This document shows, piece after piece, positions 35,078-44,515 of a DNA stretch of 64,000 nt. Position numbers and translations under genes: made by a program. Within the stretch, counting starts at the first letter, position 1. Each line of letters opens with the position of its first letter. The notes below the pieces were generated by a model. It saw only the letters and a program-made list of their open reading frames with translations. It was not told the origin of the DNA and searched no databases. Source of the DNA: CAYQIM01 sp964417555 (GTDB lineage Bacteria; Pseudomonadota; Gammaproteobacteria; Diplorickettsiales; Diplorickettsiaceae); contig CAYQIM010000038.1 in assembly GCA_964417555.1 (NCBI GenBank), positions 1 to 64,000 of the forward strand. Direction: 5' to 3'.

Positions 35078-36451
35078 TTGGTGAACAATCTCAAGACAAG
35101 AGAGAATATTGCTGCCATTGCTACCCCTGCTGGGCGTGGGGGAATTGGCATCATTCGTCTTTCAGGTCCAAGCGTTCAGACAATTGCTATGGCTTTGATA
35201 GGTCATGTACCGAAACCACGTCATGCCGAATATTTGAACTTTCTAGCGGCGGACGCAACGTCTATTGATGAAGGGCTTGCACTTTACTTTCCAGCCCCTC
35301 ATTCTTTTACAGGAGAAGATGTTTTAGAGTTACAAGGGCATGGCGGCCCCGTTATACTGGATTGTTTATTATGGCGTGTTTTAGAATTGGGTGCGCGATT
35401 AGCGAAACCGGGTGAGTTTTCAGAACGTGCTTTTTTAAATGGCAAATTAGATCTTATTCAAGCTGAAGCGATTGCTGATTTAATTGAAGCAGAATCCGAA
35501 CAAGCTGCACGAGCTGCTGTACGTTCTCTGCAAGGAGAATTTTCGAACCATATTCAAACAATGACAGAAACGTTAGTTGCTCTAAGAATGTATTTAGAAG
35601 CATCCATAGACTTTTCTGATGAAACGATAGATTTTTTAAAGAATTCGGATGTGAAGAAAAAGTTAAATGCTATTTTAGTGCAGATTAGAAAAATCAAAGA
35701 GACAGCTAGACAAGGGGCTTTGCTACAAGAAGGAATGCGCATTGCCATTGTAGGTCCTCCTAATGCCGGTAAATCTAGCTTGTTAAATAAATTAACAGGT
35801 AGAGAATCGGCGATTGTCACAGCCATTGCAGGAACAACACGTGATGTTATTCGCGAAAAAATTCATGTTGATGGTCTACCGATACATATTGTCGATACAG
35901 CAGGCTTGAGAAAGACAGAAGATGAAATTGAAGAGGAAGGAATAAAACGAAGTTTAACTGAAATAGAAAAAGCTGATCGTATTTTATGGGTAGTTGATAG
36001 TGTGGCTATACCCAGAGAACGTCTAAACGCTTTGTGCCAGATGGACTTTTTTGACAATTTACCTACAAAACGCTTAACCGTGGTACGTAATAAAATTGAT
36101 ATCAATGGTGAAGAAGCGAAATTAACGCAAGAAAATGATTTTGATGTTATTAGTTTATCAATAAAAACTGGCGCAGGCTTGTCACTTCTGCATAATTACC
36201 TGAAAGCTAGCGTAGGATACGAGTGTGGATTAATGGGTAATTTCAGTGCGCGACGTAGACATTTAGAGGCATTAGATAACGCTGAAAAAGCGCTAGAGAG
36301 TGGCTTACAGAAGCTGGTTAACTATCAATATCCAGAATTATTGGCCGAGGATCTAACTATTGCCCAAAGGTATTTGGCAGAGATTACCGGCCAATTCACA
36401 ACAGAAGATCTTTTGGGAAAAATATTTTCTAGCTTTTGTATTGGGAAATGA
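35078..36451 (+). CDS. mnmE: tRNA modification GTPase MnmE
   Basis: With MnmG makes the cmnm5 group on wobble uridine. The 457 residues hold the N-terminal tetrahydrofolate domain (IAAIATPAGRGGIGIIRLSG), a G domain with GPPNAGKSSLLN, DTAGLR and NKID, and the strictly conserved C-terminal FCIGK. The frame opens with TTG GTG at 35078/35081; GTG may be the true start. It is the last gene of the rpmH cluster; mnmG is not next to it, and waaF follows convergently 12 bp away. Confidence 0.96.
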   Translation: MVNNLKTRENIAAIATPAGRGGIGIIRLSGPSVQTIAMALIGHVPKPRHAEYLNFLAADATSIDEGLALYFPAPHSFTGEDVLELQGHGGPVILDCLLWRVLELGARLAKPGEFSERAFLNGKLDLIQAEAIADLIEAESEQAARAAVRSLQGEFSNHIQTMTETLVALRMYLEASIDFSDETIDFLKNSDVKKKLNAILVQIRKIKETARQGALLQEGMRIAIVGPPNAGKSSLLNKLTGRESAIVTAIAGTTRDVIREKIHVDGLPIHIVDTAGLRKTEDEIEEEGIKRSLTEIEKADRILWVVDSVAIPRERLNALCQMDFFDNLPTKRLTVVRNKIDINGEEAKLTQENDFDVISLSIKTGAGLSLLHNYLKASVGYECGLMGNFSARRRHLEALDNAEKALESGLQKLVNYQYPELLAEDLTIAQRYLAEITGQFTTEDLLGKIFSSFCIGK

Positions 36452-36463
36452 TAAAAGGTAAAG

Positions 36464-37495
36464 TTAAATTCCTATCAATTCTTTAATAGCTTTCAATACT
36501 TGCTTTGGTTTTAATTCTTTTAGGCAATTAAAATGGACCAGTGGACATTCTCGTTGGAAACAAGGGCTACAGGAAAGATTAAGCGTCAATATGCGTTTAT
36601 GTTCTGTTAAAGGTGGTGTAAATTCTGGGCTACTAGAACCATACAGTACAATAAGAGGGCGTTTTAATGCAGCAGCACAATGCATTAAACCCGAATCATT
36701 GCTTATTATAAGGGTACCCAGTGACAAAATAGTAATTGCTTGTATTAATGAAGTTTTACCTATGAGATCAATACATCGATTTTCTACCATTTTTTGTATG
36801 GATTGCGCAATAGCTTGATCGTTTTTTGCACCCAGTAAACAAATTTGCCACCCCTTTGCGTGTGTATGTTTGACGATTTCTGCAAAATATTCAGCGGGCC
36901 AGCGTTTAGACGGTCCGAATGCAGCACCTGGGCATAATATAAGAAGGGGTTTTTTTGAAAGTTCCAGTGCTAATTCTTGTAAGGTATTTTTTATCTGTTC
37001 GGTATTCACTTGCAATGAAGGTGCATAGGTTTCCCAAGAAATAACATTGTTAGAAACAGGAGAGGATCCCAGTGCAAGAAAGCGTTGTACCATTAATGGG
37101 AGCTTTTTTTTATCGAGTGTTTTCCAATCATTGAGTAAACCAAAGCGCATTTCTCCTAGCCAGCCTGTTCGTAAAGGAATACGCGCTGCAAAGGGAATAA
37201 TGGCTGATTTCCAAGAATTTGCTAGAACGATGGCTTGCTGATAGTTTTTTTTCTGCAATGACTTTCCAAGCTGCCAACGCCGTTTTAGTTGGAATTGAGA
37301 ATGGCCTAATGGCATGTCCATTACGTCATTGATCTCCGGCATAGCAGAGAATAATCCATGGCTCCAATGGGGGGCTATAATATCAATAAGAATTTCAGCA
37401 TGTTGTTGCTTCAGATATTTAAATAGGGTTTGAGCAATGATGATATCACCTAGCCATGCTGGACTGATAATCAGAATTTTTTTAGCAAACTTCAT
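36464..37495 (-). CDS. waaF: LPS heptosyltransferase II
   Basis: GT9-family transferase that adds the second heptose to the LPS inner core from ADP-heptose. The 343 residues (E. coli 348) show the N-terminal ISPAWLGDIIIAQTLF, the donor-site segment LCPGAAFGPSKRWPAEYFAE and NDSGLMHCAAALKRPLIVLYG. Fits with hldE-hldD at the left end. Convergent with mnmE. A repeat copy starts about 40 bp upstream of its start. Confidence 0.93.
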   Translation of the reverse strand: MKFAKKILIISPAWLGDIIIAQTLFKYLKQQHAEILIDIIAPHWSHGLFSAMPEINDVMDMPLGHSQFQLKRRWQLGKSLQKKNYQQAIVLANSWKSAIIPFAARIPLRTGWLGEMRFGLLNDWKTLDKKKLPLMVQRFLALGSSPVSNNVISWETYAPSLQVNTEQIKNTLQELALELSKKPLLILCPGAAFGPSKRWPAEYFAEIVKHTHAKGWQICLLGAKNDQAIAQSIQKMVENRCIDLIGKTSLIQAITILSLGTLIISNDSGLMHCAAALKRPLIVLYGSSSPEFTPPLTEHKRILTLNLSCSPCFQRECPLVHFNCLKELKPKQVLKAIKELIGI

Positions 37496-37535
37496 TATTA
37501 ATTAAGTTTAATTTTCAAAAAAATACTCACCATTA

Positions 37536-37735
37536 AATATACCCATTGTACTTGAAAATGCGAAATGGTATTTTCAAGTGCTTCTTTTCGCGATGGATTT
37601 TCAAGGGGGAGAACCGCGGTTTCTCCCCTTGAATGGCGGCGCGGAAACTTGGCTTTCGTCCGTCATGTAATCGGATATATCGCTCGCTCTGAATTTTGAA
37701 AAGTTCGCATCTTCAAGTACGAGCGGTATATTCAA
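37536..37735 (+). repeat. Three-hairpin intergenic repeat, best-preserved copy
   Basis: About 200 bp composed of three hairpins. Hairpin 1: CTTGAAAAT 37551-37559 with ATTTTCAAG 37570-37578. Then CTTCTTTTCGCGATGGATT. Hairpin 2: TTCAAGGGGGAGAA 37600-37613 with TTCTCCCCTTGAA 37621-37633. Then a linker with TGTAATCGGATA. Hairpin 3: TATATCGCTCG 37676-37686 with CGAGCGGTATA 37720-37730. The copy at 48210-48407 matches along its whole length in the opposite orientation; others lie at 10579, 19838, 26380, 31785, 38011 and 47325. No protein is encoded. Confidence 0.85.
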
Positions 37736-37920
37736 GTGCGAAGAATATATTCTGTACCACAATAAGGACAGGTAACCTGGTTTGTCTTAGCAATAGGTAA
37801 ATAGACCCTAGGATGTGCGTCCCATAAACGGTGCGTTGGTAAAGGACAGCAAAGCGGTAGCGATTGCTGAGTAATTTCATACTGGGGCTTAGTACTACTA
37901 CGATGTAAAGATTTAGACAT
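37732..37920 (-). CDS. Zinc-finger (CHCC) domain protein
   Basis: A 62-residue protein with the C-x-H-C-x2-C pattern of the zf-CHCC/NDUFS6-like family: LCCPLPTHRLWDAHPRVYLP then VTCPYCGTEYIL. Such proteins are common single genes in Proteobacteria; the precise role is unsettled. The stop codon and last two residues (RT) lie in the end of the three-hairpin repeat, so the gene's 3' end was probably set by that element. Confidence 0.85.
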   Translation of the reverse strand: MSKSLHRSSTKPQYEITQQSLPLCCPLPTHRLWDAHPRVYLPIAKTNQVTCPYCGTEYILRT

Positions 37921-38010
37921 AATAAAACCTTAAGGGTACTCCATTATTATTCTGCCAGTTTCGTGCTAAACTGTATAGATATTTGCCTTTTTTAAGATAA
38001 ATAAAGAACA

Positions 38011-38087
38011 TACCTACTGACCTTGAAAGGCCAATCTGTCACGTCAAGGGCCTTTCTTGTTGCACGATGAAGATTTTCAAGAGGGGA
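38011..38087 (+). repeat. Three-hairpin repeat, left-part copy
   Basis: TACCTACTGACCTTGAAAGG opens a hairpin (GAAAGGCC ... GGCCTTTC) followed by TTGCACGATGAAGATTTTCA and AGAGGGGA, the left part of the element at 37536. It is in the 335-bp spacer before the TraI_2-like gene; the rest of that spacer (38088-38255) is AT-rich and shows no gene or clear promoter. Confidence 0.6.
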
Positions 38088-38255
38088 TAGTCTATCTGAT
38101 TTTTTTAGTAAGTGTGAGAAAGATTTGACTTGTTTTTATATGTATAAGGTTTTTTTATATAAGTCTATGAACGAGATCATTTAAAGGGGTTATTAAAAAT
38201 GATCATTATAACTTAGTTGTTATTTTGTTTCTGAAAAACTTACCGAGAAGTCCAA

Positions 38256-39514
38256 ATGGTGTTATTTCAAGGCTTAAAGCGTCATTTAAAAAACGTCAAC
38301 ACTAATAAAAATAGCCAACTCTCTAGTATTTTTCCTATAAAATCAGCAACCGAGCTGTTAAATAGTAAGGATAATCAAAGATTTCTTCAAACTATTAAAT
38401 CGTTGATCAAACCATTAAATCGTTGATCAAACCATCTCGATGTTTCGATGATCTTTATTTACCTGTTATAGAAAAATTTGCTGAATTTGTGCAAATTCTA
38501 CCTGAAAACCAACGAGGTTTTTTTGAGCAACAAACCGAATTTTTAACCCGGGGTTTGGAACGGGTTTCTAGGACACTTTCTCTATGTTTAGCTTATTTTT
38601 TTCCTGAAAAAACTGATTTTGCAAATATTTCTAAGCAGGATGCATTATGGATTTACACGACGTTTACTGCGGCGTTATTCTTGGATATAGGTAAAATTGC
38701 TAGCAAATATACGGTCATGCTTTATCTTGAAAAAGGCCGCCCTTTAAAAAAATGGGATCCTTATTCAAGTGCTATGGTGGGTCAAGGCAGTTACTATAAA
38801 TTTGATTATATTAAGGAAAATTTTAATGACTTACGCCATTTTACAACGCCACTGCTTGCACGCCAAATATTGGATAGCAGTAATGAAATTTCGTCAGAAA
38901 AAGGATTTAATTGGATAGCTAGCGATCCAGAAGTACTAGAAGTTTGGTTTGCTTTACTTGCTGGTGAAGAAGAGCGCATCCCAATGACTTCCTTTATGTC
39001 CGTAATTCCACGAGCGGAGACAGAAATAATAGAGCATTATCGAAAAGAAAAAAAAATTTCAGTTATTGATCCAGCAGGCGAAGCATTTTTGCAGTGGATT
39101 CGTAAAGAAATCAAGGAAGGGAGAATTTCTATTAATGAAAAGGGTTCTAAAATATACATATCAGAAAAAGAAATTATTTTATCTGTTCTACTTTTTCAAC
39201 AATTTGCCAATTCTAATTCAAGTTATAAGCATCCAGAAATTATCGAAAGACAATTTGTTGATATTGCTAAACTTTATCAGGTTTCTATTAGTGAGCTTGA
39301 TCAACGCTATAGAGCACACGGAGGTTTATCCGGACTCAGTGATTTAGCTAAAAGATATCGTGCCGTCGGCGGTACAGTCTCTATGCAGGAAAATGCAAAA
39401 CTGTCGTCAGATCGTTTCTTAAAAGGAGGTATCGGTTTGCTTTCTCTTATTACATCACAACCGCTAGATAAAACACTGATAAAACCCGTAATTTTTCCTA
39501 AGTTATCAGTTTAG
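38256..39514 (+). pseudogene. TraI_2 (MobH relaxase N-domain)-like gene split by a 20-bp duplication
   Basis: ATG 38256 opens a frame MVLFQGLKRHLKNVNTNK that reaches TIKSLIKPLNR and stops; the remainder continues from about 38423 as SRCFDDLYLPVIEKFAEFVQ to 39514. Removing one copy of the 20-bp tandem repeat at 38394-38433 joins both into a single 412-residue frame. The joined sequence (PIKSATELL...LYLPVIEKFAEFVQILP...TFTAALFLDIGK) follows the TraI_2 domain of ICE MobH relaxases. The HD histidines are missing: HDIGK is LDIGK, and the usual HHAHPGG stretch is replaced by FFEQQTEF. Even when intact it was probably not a working relaxase. Original role unknown. Confidence 0.75.
38394..38433. repeat. 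20-bp tandem duplication causing a frameshift
   Basis: ATTAAATCGTTGATCAAACC is present twice without mismatch at 38394-38413 and 38414-38433. The extra copy shifts the frame and brings in a TGA stop. Confidence 0.92.
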
Positions 39515-39523
39515 TTATTTAAT

Positions 39524-40345
39524 ATGTCGATCTATGTTGTTGGGGATATTCAGGGCTGTTTTGATCCATTGATTCGTTTATTAGAAAAAGTTAATTTTAA
39601 TTCAAATCAAGATAGTCTATGGTCAACAGGAGATCTCGTTAATCGAGGCCCACAATCTCTTGAAGTTCTTCGTTTTGTAAAATCTTTAAAATATAGCCAG
39701 GTTGTTTTAGGTAATCATGATTTGCATCTTTTAGCTGTACTTTCAGGTCAATCAAGCGTGAAAAATCACGATACCTTTGATTCTATCCTGAATGCATCTG
39801 ATAAAGAAGAATTAGGCATTTGGTTACGCCATAGACCTTTATTACATCACGATTCTATTTTAGATGTTACCTTAGTGCATGCTGGGTTACCGCCGCAATG
39901 GGACCTGAGTAAAGCACAAGAATGCGCTGATGAGCTTTCAGCAGTGCTAAAAAGCTCAGATTATGCTGAATTTTTTGCTCATATGTATGGTGATATGCCC
40001 ACGCGATGGAACGATGAGCTTAAAGGTTGGGATAGATTACGTGTTATTGCTAATTGCTTAACGCGCTTGCGTTTTTGTGATTCAGAAGGAAACTTGGATC
40101 TTCATACTAAAGGGAATATTCCAAAAGAAGGATATTTTCCCTGGTTTAAAATAAGTCAACGTCGTAGTAAAGATTTAAAGATCTTATTTGGTCATTGGGC
40201 CGCATTAGCTGGGAAAACGGAGAATCCTAAGGCGATTGCTTTAGATACTGGCTGTGTGTGGGGTCGCTGTTTAACTGCAATGCGTTTAGAAGATGGAAAA
40301 CGATTTGCAGTAAATTGCTTTAATTCTAACACGTTAACAAAATAG
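39524..40345 (+). CDS. apaH: Diadenosine tetraphosphatase (symmetrical)
   Basis: Metallophosphatase that splits Ap4A to two ADP and removes alarmone-type RNA caps. Of 273 residues, the metal motifs are VGDIQGC (7-13), STGDLVNRGP and VLGNHDLHLLA; GHWAALAGK comes later. E. coli ApaH has 280. The start follows the TraI_2-like gene by 9 bp, and the 3' end overlaps the convergent deoxyhypusine-synthase-like gene by 12 bp. Confidence 0.95.
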   Translation: MSIYVVGDIQGCFDPLIRLLEKVNFNSNQDSLWSTGDLVNRGPQSLEVLRFVKSLKYSQVVLGNHDLHLLAVLSGQSSVKNHDTFDSILNASDKEELGIWLRHRPLLHHDSILDVTLVHAGLPPQWDLSKAQECADELSAVLKSSDYAEFFAHMYGDMPTRWNDELKGWDRLRVIANCLTRLRFCDSEGNLDLHTKGNIPKEGYFPWFKISQRRSKDLKILFGHWAALAGKTENPKAIALDTGCVWGRCLTAMRLEDGKRFAVNCFNSNTLTK

Positions 40346-41356
40346 TTTGTTATAATAACGGCTACTGCGGCCACGCCATGATCCTTTTTTATAGGCATAA
40401 TTACTAATTAAAGGTAAGGCAATAGTAGCTTCACAAAATACCATTTGTTCATAAACAATCGAAACTTTCTTCCACGAACAGGCTTCACGTAGTGTTGATC
40501 CCGACAAAGCGCCATCGCGTTCATCAGCAACAGTTATTTGTATTGCATATTTATGCAAAGAGGTTTCTTTTCCAAGTAATTCTGTAGCAACTGCAATAGC
40601 TTGCGCGAAATTTTTCGGTACGCCCCCTCCTATCATCAGTAGACCTGTTTCTTTTGCTTGGATTTTTAATTGAATTAATTCGCGAAAATCTTTAACAGAG
40701 TCGATACTAATATGATTTTCAGGGCGAGTACTTTGGTGTACGACAAGGCCGAAGCCGGCACTACAATCACTGAAAGCAGGAACGAAAATGGGAATTTGTT
40801 TTTCAAAAGCATGTAGCACAATGGATTCAATTTTTGTATCATTTTTTTTAAGGTAGCGTCCCATTTCTATAATAAATTCTCGAGAAGAGTAGATATTCGG
40901 CGGTAAACTATTTGCTATTTTGCAAATAGTATTATCACAAATGCGAAGATTATCTTCGTCAATTAATATGTCATAGATACGATCAATTTTTAATTCTTGT
41001 AATTTCTGATCATTAAAAGGTGCTAAACCTTGATAATGTTTAAAGCCCAGAGCTTCAAAAAAATCTTGATCAACGATGTTAACGCCGGTAGATATGATAA
41101 TATCAACCATGTTATTTTCAATTAAAGTTAAAATAACGTTTTTTAAGCCTGCGCTGATTAACGAACCGGCTAAACAAAGAATAATACTGCAATCTTTATC
41201 GGCAAGCATTTGTACATAAATATCAGCAGCGCGCGCAAGGTTTCTTGCTTGAAAAGCAGTGGATCGCATTCCATCTACTAGGCTTATTAAATCACATTCA
41301 GTGATATCAACCGGTTTGATTTCCTGATTTAATAACTTGGATTTTATACCTGTCAT
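40334..41356 (-). CDS. Deoxyhypusine synthase-like protein (possible homospermidine synthase)
   Basis: The 340 residues follow the deoxyhypusine synthase fold, which transfers an aminobutyl group from spermidine. Visible are SLVDGMRSTAFQARNLARAA near the start, the NAD-binding stretches LAGSLISAGLKN and GGGVPKNF, and the catalytic lysine candidate Lys297 in EACSWKKVSI (eukaryotic enzyme: SWGK). Bacteria lack eIF5A; characterised bacterial relatives make homospermidine or have unknown substrates. ATG at 41356. Convergent with apaH, overlapping by 12 bp. Confidence 0.82.
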   Translation of the reverse strand: MTGIKSKLLNQEIKPVDITECDLISLVDGMRSTAFQARNLARAADIYVQMLADKDCSIILCLAGSLISAGLKNVILTLIENNMVDIIISTGVNIVDQDFFEALGFKHYQGLAPFNDQKLQELKIDRIYDILIDEDNLRICDNTICKIANSLPPNIYSSREFIIEMGRYLKKNDTKIESIVLHAFEKQIPIFVPAFSDCSAGFGLVVHQSTRPENHISIDSVKDFRELIQLKIQAKETGLLMIGGGVPKNFAQAIAVATELLGKETSLHKYAIQITVADERDGALSGSTLREACSWKKVSIVYEQMVFCEATIALPLISNYAYKKGSWRGRSSRYYNKLFC

Positions 41357-41506
41357 TGATTTGTCGCTTCCCTATTCGTTAAAAACTATTAGCCGGATTT
41401 ATACGTAGCAATAATTTCTTGAGGAGAAGATCGCAACCTATAATTACTTTTTATAGATATAATTGCCTAAACGAAGCTACCATAGTCGCTTTAGTTAGCG
41501 CAATAG

Positions 41507-43510
41507 TTAAGGAGTTTTTATAAAGAGCGTCGCAGTGTGAGCTGCTGGATAAGAGACATTTTTTACACGATAGGGTTGCAAATCCTTGCGTAATAAGCTA
41601 TTGGCAGGCGTTAAGTAACTGGCATTATAGCTTTTTAAAGGTTGGAACTGTAAACGCCATGTTTGTTGATAATGGACAAGTCCTAGCCATAAAGGGATGC
41701 CATTATTAAAATGATAAGGAGACTGCCAGAGTTTCAAAATTAATAGGTTGTGCGTAGCGGGAATATATTTAGTCATTGTTAAAGCGGGTTTTTTTCCTGC
41801 ATTGGAAGCAATAAATAGAGGAGCCGCTGGATCATGTTGACGTAAACTTAAATGGTAAAGCGTGGTTAACAACCTAGTTTTTGGAAGAGGACGCCAACCT
41901 TGTTTTTCTAAATGATGTTGAATTTTCGAAAGTTTATCAAGCCATTGAATATTAAAACTTTCTATAGGCTGTCCAAACCGATTCATACGATAAATAGGTT
42001 TTTGGTTTTCAGCATTTAGCCACCAATTTTTTACGTCCAATGTGTGGGTGGGTGGCGAATAGAGACGATAATTTTGTAGTTGTTTAGGATATTCGTGAAA
42101 GAGGTTGCTTACCCATAAAAATAATAAAATGACTAAACCGATACTGCCGAGTCTTATGATATGAAGTGGTTTTTTATCTTTTTTTCGTCGATAAGAGAGT
42201 GTTAATGCGGTAATAATACTGCTGGCAAGAAAAATTCCACCTAGGATATCCGTTAACCAATGGGCTGTTAAATAGATCCTGGAAAATAAGATCAAAGCGA
42301 TAATTAAGGTAGCTAACCCATAAACTAATAACCGCAGCCATTTTCTAGGGTGTTCTAATGTGGTTAATATGGTGAAAAAACCTAATATTGAAATACTGCT
42401 GACCGTATGCCCACTAGGAAATGACGCACCTAAAGGAGTTTGCATCAAACCAGTCGGCCGCGGTATGTGCATGATGTTCTTAAAGATATTCCCTAGCCCA
42501 AAACTTAAGAGTCCAACAAGTCCCCAATGCAAGCCTGCCCAAAAATGGCGCTTTAACAAAAGTATAGCCAAAATAATGGCCCAAAAACTAAATAATACGC
42601 GGGGACTGAGTTCTGTCATTACCACGAGAAATTTATCAAGTGTGGGCTGGCGAAGACTGCGCATTAAGTAGTAAATAGGTTCATTAAAATAGGTTGCTAT
42701 GCCGTGATGTGCAACACTAAAGGCAACTAATAAAAAACCGATTAGAGAAAAAAAACACATCAAAGCTAATGTTAATTGTGTATGCGATTGTACGGAGTGG
42801 GGGTCCATTAAAAATGAAGAAAGTGATTCCAAACGAGGATGATTGCGTGTGAAGCGCCATAAATAAGCAATCTGCTTATCCAATAAACGGCTAAACCATG
42901 CGTAGCAGGATTTAATCAGAAAAAAGAGCAGCCAGAAAAATAATAAGAGTAAGACCACAAATAGAATCAATTTGGTGGCTACTTCTGGAGGTAATTGCTG
43001 GGATGCCTGGCCGAGAAGTATTCCTGGCAACATATAAACGGGTGCCCATGCGATAGCGGAAATAATATCTGCTGGAAGAAATTGGCGATAAGACATACGT
43101 ACCATGCCTGCGATAAAGGGTAGAATAGCACGAATAGGCCCTATAAAACGTCCAATGAAGATACTTTTCCCACCATGTTTATTGAAAAAAGCCTCTCCTT
43201 TTTGTAAAAGTTGAGGATAACGACGAAATAGCCAAAAGGTAGTGGTATGCTCATGATAATGACGCCCTACCCAGAAACTTAATACATCACCCGTGATAGC
43301 ACCGGCGATTGCCCATAAAGTAATATTTGTAAACGGTAAAACACCGATACCAATCAAACTACCTATGGCTGTCATAAAGACAGTACCTGGGATTAAAAGT
43401 CCCAGAATCATAAGACATTCAAAAAATGCCACAAAATAGGTTATCAGTCCGGCTAAAAGCGGGTGAATTTGTAGCCAATCAAAAAAAGGCTTGATATCAA
43501 AAAGTGTCAT
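41507..43510 (-). CDS. DedA / PAP2 phosphatase / LssY-domain fusion membrane protein
   Basis: A 667-residue membrane protein in three parts. Residues 1-200 are a DedA (VTT) domain with GLLIPGTVFMTAIG and FIGRFIGPIRAILPFIAG. Residues about 240-440 are a PAP2 lipid phosphatase with KNIMHIPRP, the PSGH motif (SFPSGHTVSS) and SRIYLTAHWLTDILGG. The last 170 residues form the LssY-type C-terminal domain, likely periplasmic. Legionella has the same architecture (LssY). A role in undecaprenyl- or other lipid-phosphate recycling is plausible. The start shares one base with the lipA stop. Confidence 0.88.
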   Translation of the reverse strand: MTLFDIKPFFDWLQIHPLLAGLITYFVAFFECLMILGLLIPGTVFMTAIGSLIGIGVLPFTNITLWAIAGAITGDVLSFWVGRHYHEHTTTFWLFRRYPQLLQKGEAFFNKHGGKSIFIGRFIGPIRAILPFIAGMVRMSYRQFLPADIISAIAWAPVYMLPGILLGQASQQLPPEVATKLILFVVLLLLFFWLLFFLIKSCYAWFSRLLDKQIAYLWRFTRNHPRLESLSSFLMDPHSVQSHTQLTLALMCFFSLIGFLLVAFSVAHHGIATYFNEPIYYLMRSLRQPTLDKFLVVMTELSPRVLFSFWAIILAILLLKRHFWAGLHWGLVGLLSFGLGNIFKNIMHIPRPTGLMQTPLGASFPSGHTVSSISILGFFTILTTLEHPRKWLRLLVYGLATLIIALILFSRIYLTAHWLTDILGGIFLASSIITALTLSYRRKKDKKPLHIIRLGSIGLVILLFLWVSNLFHEYPKQLQNYRLYSPPTHTLDVKNWWLNAENQKPIYRMNRFGQPIESFNIQWLDKLSKIQHHLEKQGWRPLPKTRLLTTLYHLSLRQHDPAAPLFIASNAGKKPALTMTKYIPATHNLLILKLWQSPYHFNNGIPLWLGLVHYQQTWRLQFQPLKSYNASYLTPANSLLRKDLQPYRVKNVSYPAAHTATLFIKTP

Positions 43511-44454
43511 TAAGCTACGTTCTCTCCAGCCGCTTGCTTATCTGCATGGTATGAGGATCGTACCAAAGGACCACTGGCTACGCGCGTGAAGCCCATTTGT
43601 TTAGCTAATTCTCCCAGCTCTTTAAATTCTTGCGGAGTAACGTAACGTGCGACGGGATAATGATGCCGACTGGGGGCAAGATATTGACCTAAGGTAATCA
43701 TGTCAACCTCATGTTTGCGTAAGTCCCGCATGACTTCTTCAACTTCTGCCAGGGTTTCGCCTAATCCTAGCATAAGCCCTGATTTGGTGGGGATGCCTGG
43801 AAAACGTTTCTTAAATTCCGACAATAAGGTTAATGACCATTGGTAATCCGAGCCAGGCCGCGCCTGCTTATAAAGTCTTGGAATGGTTTCGATATTGTGA
43901 TTAAACACGTCGGGTAATGAAGGTGCAATTGCATTTAAAGCAACTTCCATCCGTCCGCGAAAGTCAGGAACAAGGACTTCTATAGTGAGCGAAGGACAAG
44001 CAAGCCGTAAGGCTTGCAGACACGCTGTAAAATGACCTGCGCCGCCATCCCTTAAATCATCGCGATCGACTGAAGTAATAACAACGTAGCGCAATCCCAT
44101 TTGTTTTACGGTTTTAGCTAGATTCTTCGGTTCATCAGGATCTAAGGGATCAGGTCGACCATGGCCCACATCACAAAATGTACAGCGTCGAGTGCATTTA
44201 TCCCCCATAATCATAAAAGTTGCTGTGCCGTGGCTGAAGCATTCACTGAGATTAGGGCATGAGGCTTCTTCACATACCGTGTAAAGACGATTTTCTCGTA
44301 ACATGTGTTTAAGTTGATCAACGGCGGGAGTCGCAGCAAGCTTAATGCGTATCCAATCGGGTTTGCGTAGTGGTTCTGTTGCTTCTATTTTTACTGGAAT
44401 ACGAGCCATCTTGGCAGCGCCACGTTGTTTTTGTCTGGGATCAAGGATTTCCAT
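43510..44454 (-). CDS. lipA: Lipoyl synthase
   Basis: Radical-SAM enzyme that inserts two sulfurs into protein-bound octanoate. The 314 residues have the auxiliary cluster CEEASCPNLSEC and the radical-SAM CTRRCTFC motif, then GHGRPDPLDPDEP. The C-terminal conserved serine lies in VASGPLVRSSYHA. Follows lipB on the minus strand after about 60 bp and touches the LssY-like gene. Confidence 0.96.
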   Translation of the reverse strand: MEILDPRQKQRGAAKMARIPVKIEATEPLRKPDWIRIKLAATPAVDQLKHMLRENRLYTVCEEASCPNLSECFSHGTATFMIMGDKCTRRCTFCDVGHGRPDPLDPDEPKNLAKTVKQMGLRYVVITSVDRDDLRDGGAGHFTACLQALRLACPSLTIEVLVPDFRGRMEVALNAIAPSLPDVFNHNIETIPRLYKQARPGSDYQWSLTLLSEFKKRFPGIPTKSGLMLGLGETLAEVEEVMRDLRKHEVDMITLGQYLAPSRHHYPVARYVTPQEFKELGELAKQMGFTRVASGPLVRSSYHADKQAAGENVA

Positions 44455-44515
44455 GTTTACAGGCTTTTATAATAAAAAAGTGATTCTAACATAGAGCGTA
44501 TTTAATGCTTAGTGC

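Noticed and set aside
42360..42671. 103-codon plus-strand frame
   Set aside because: Antisense to the PAP2 domain of the LssY-like gene; no independent support.
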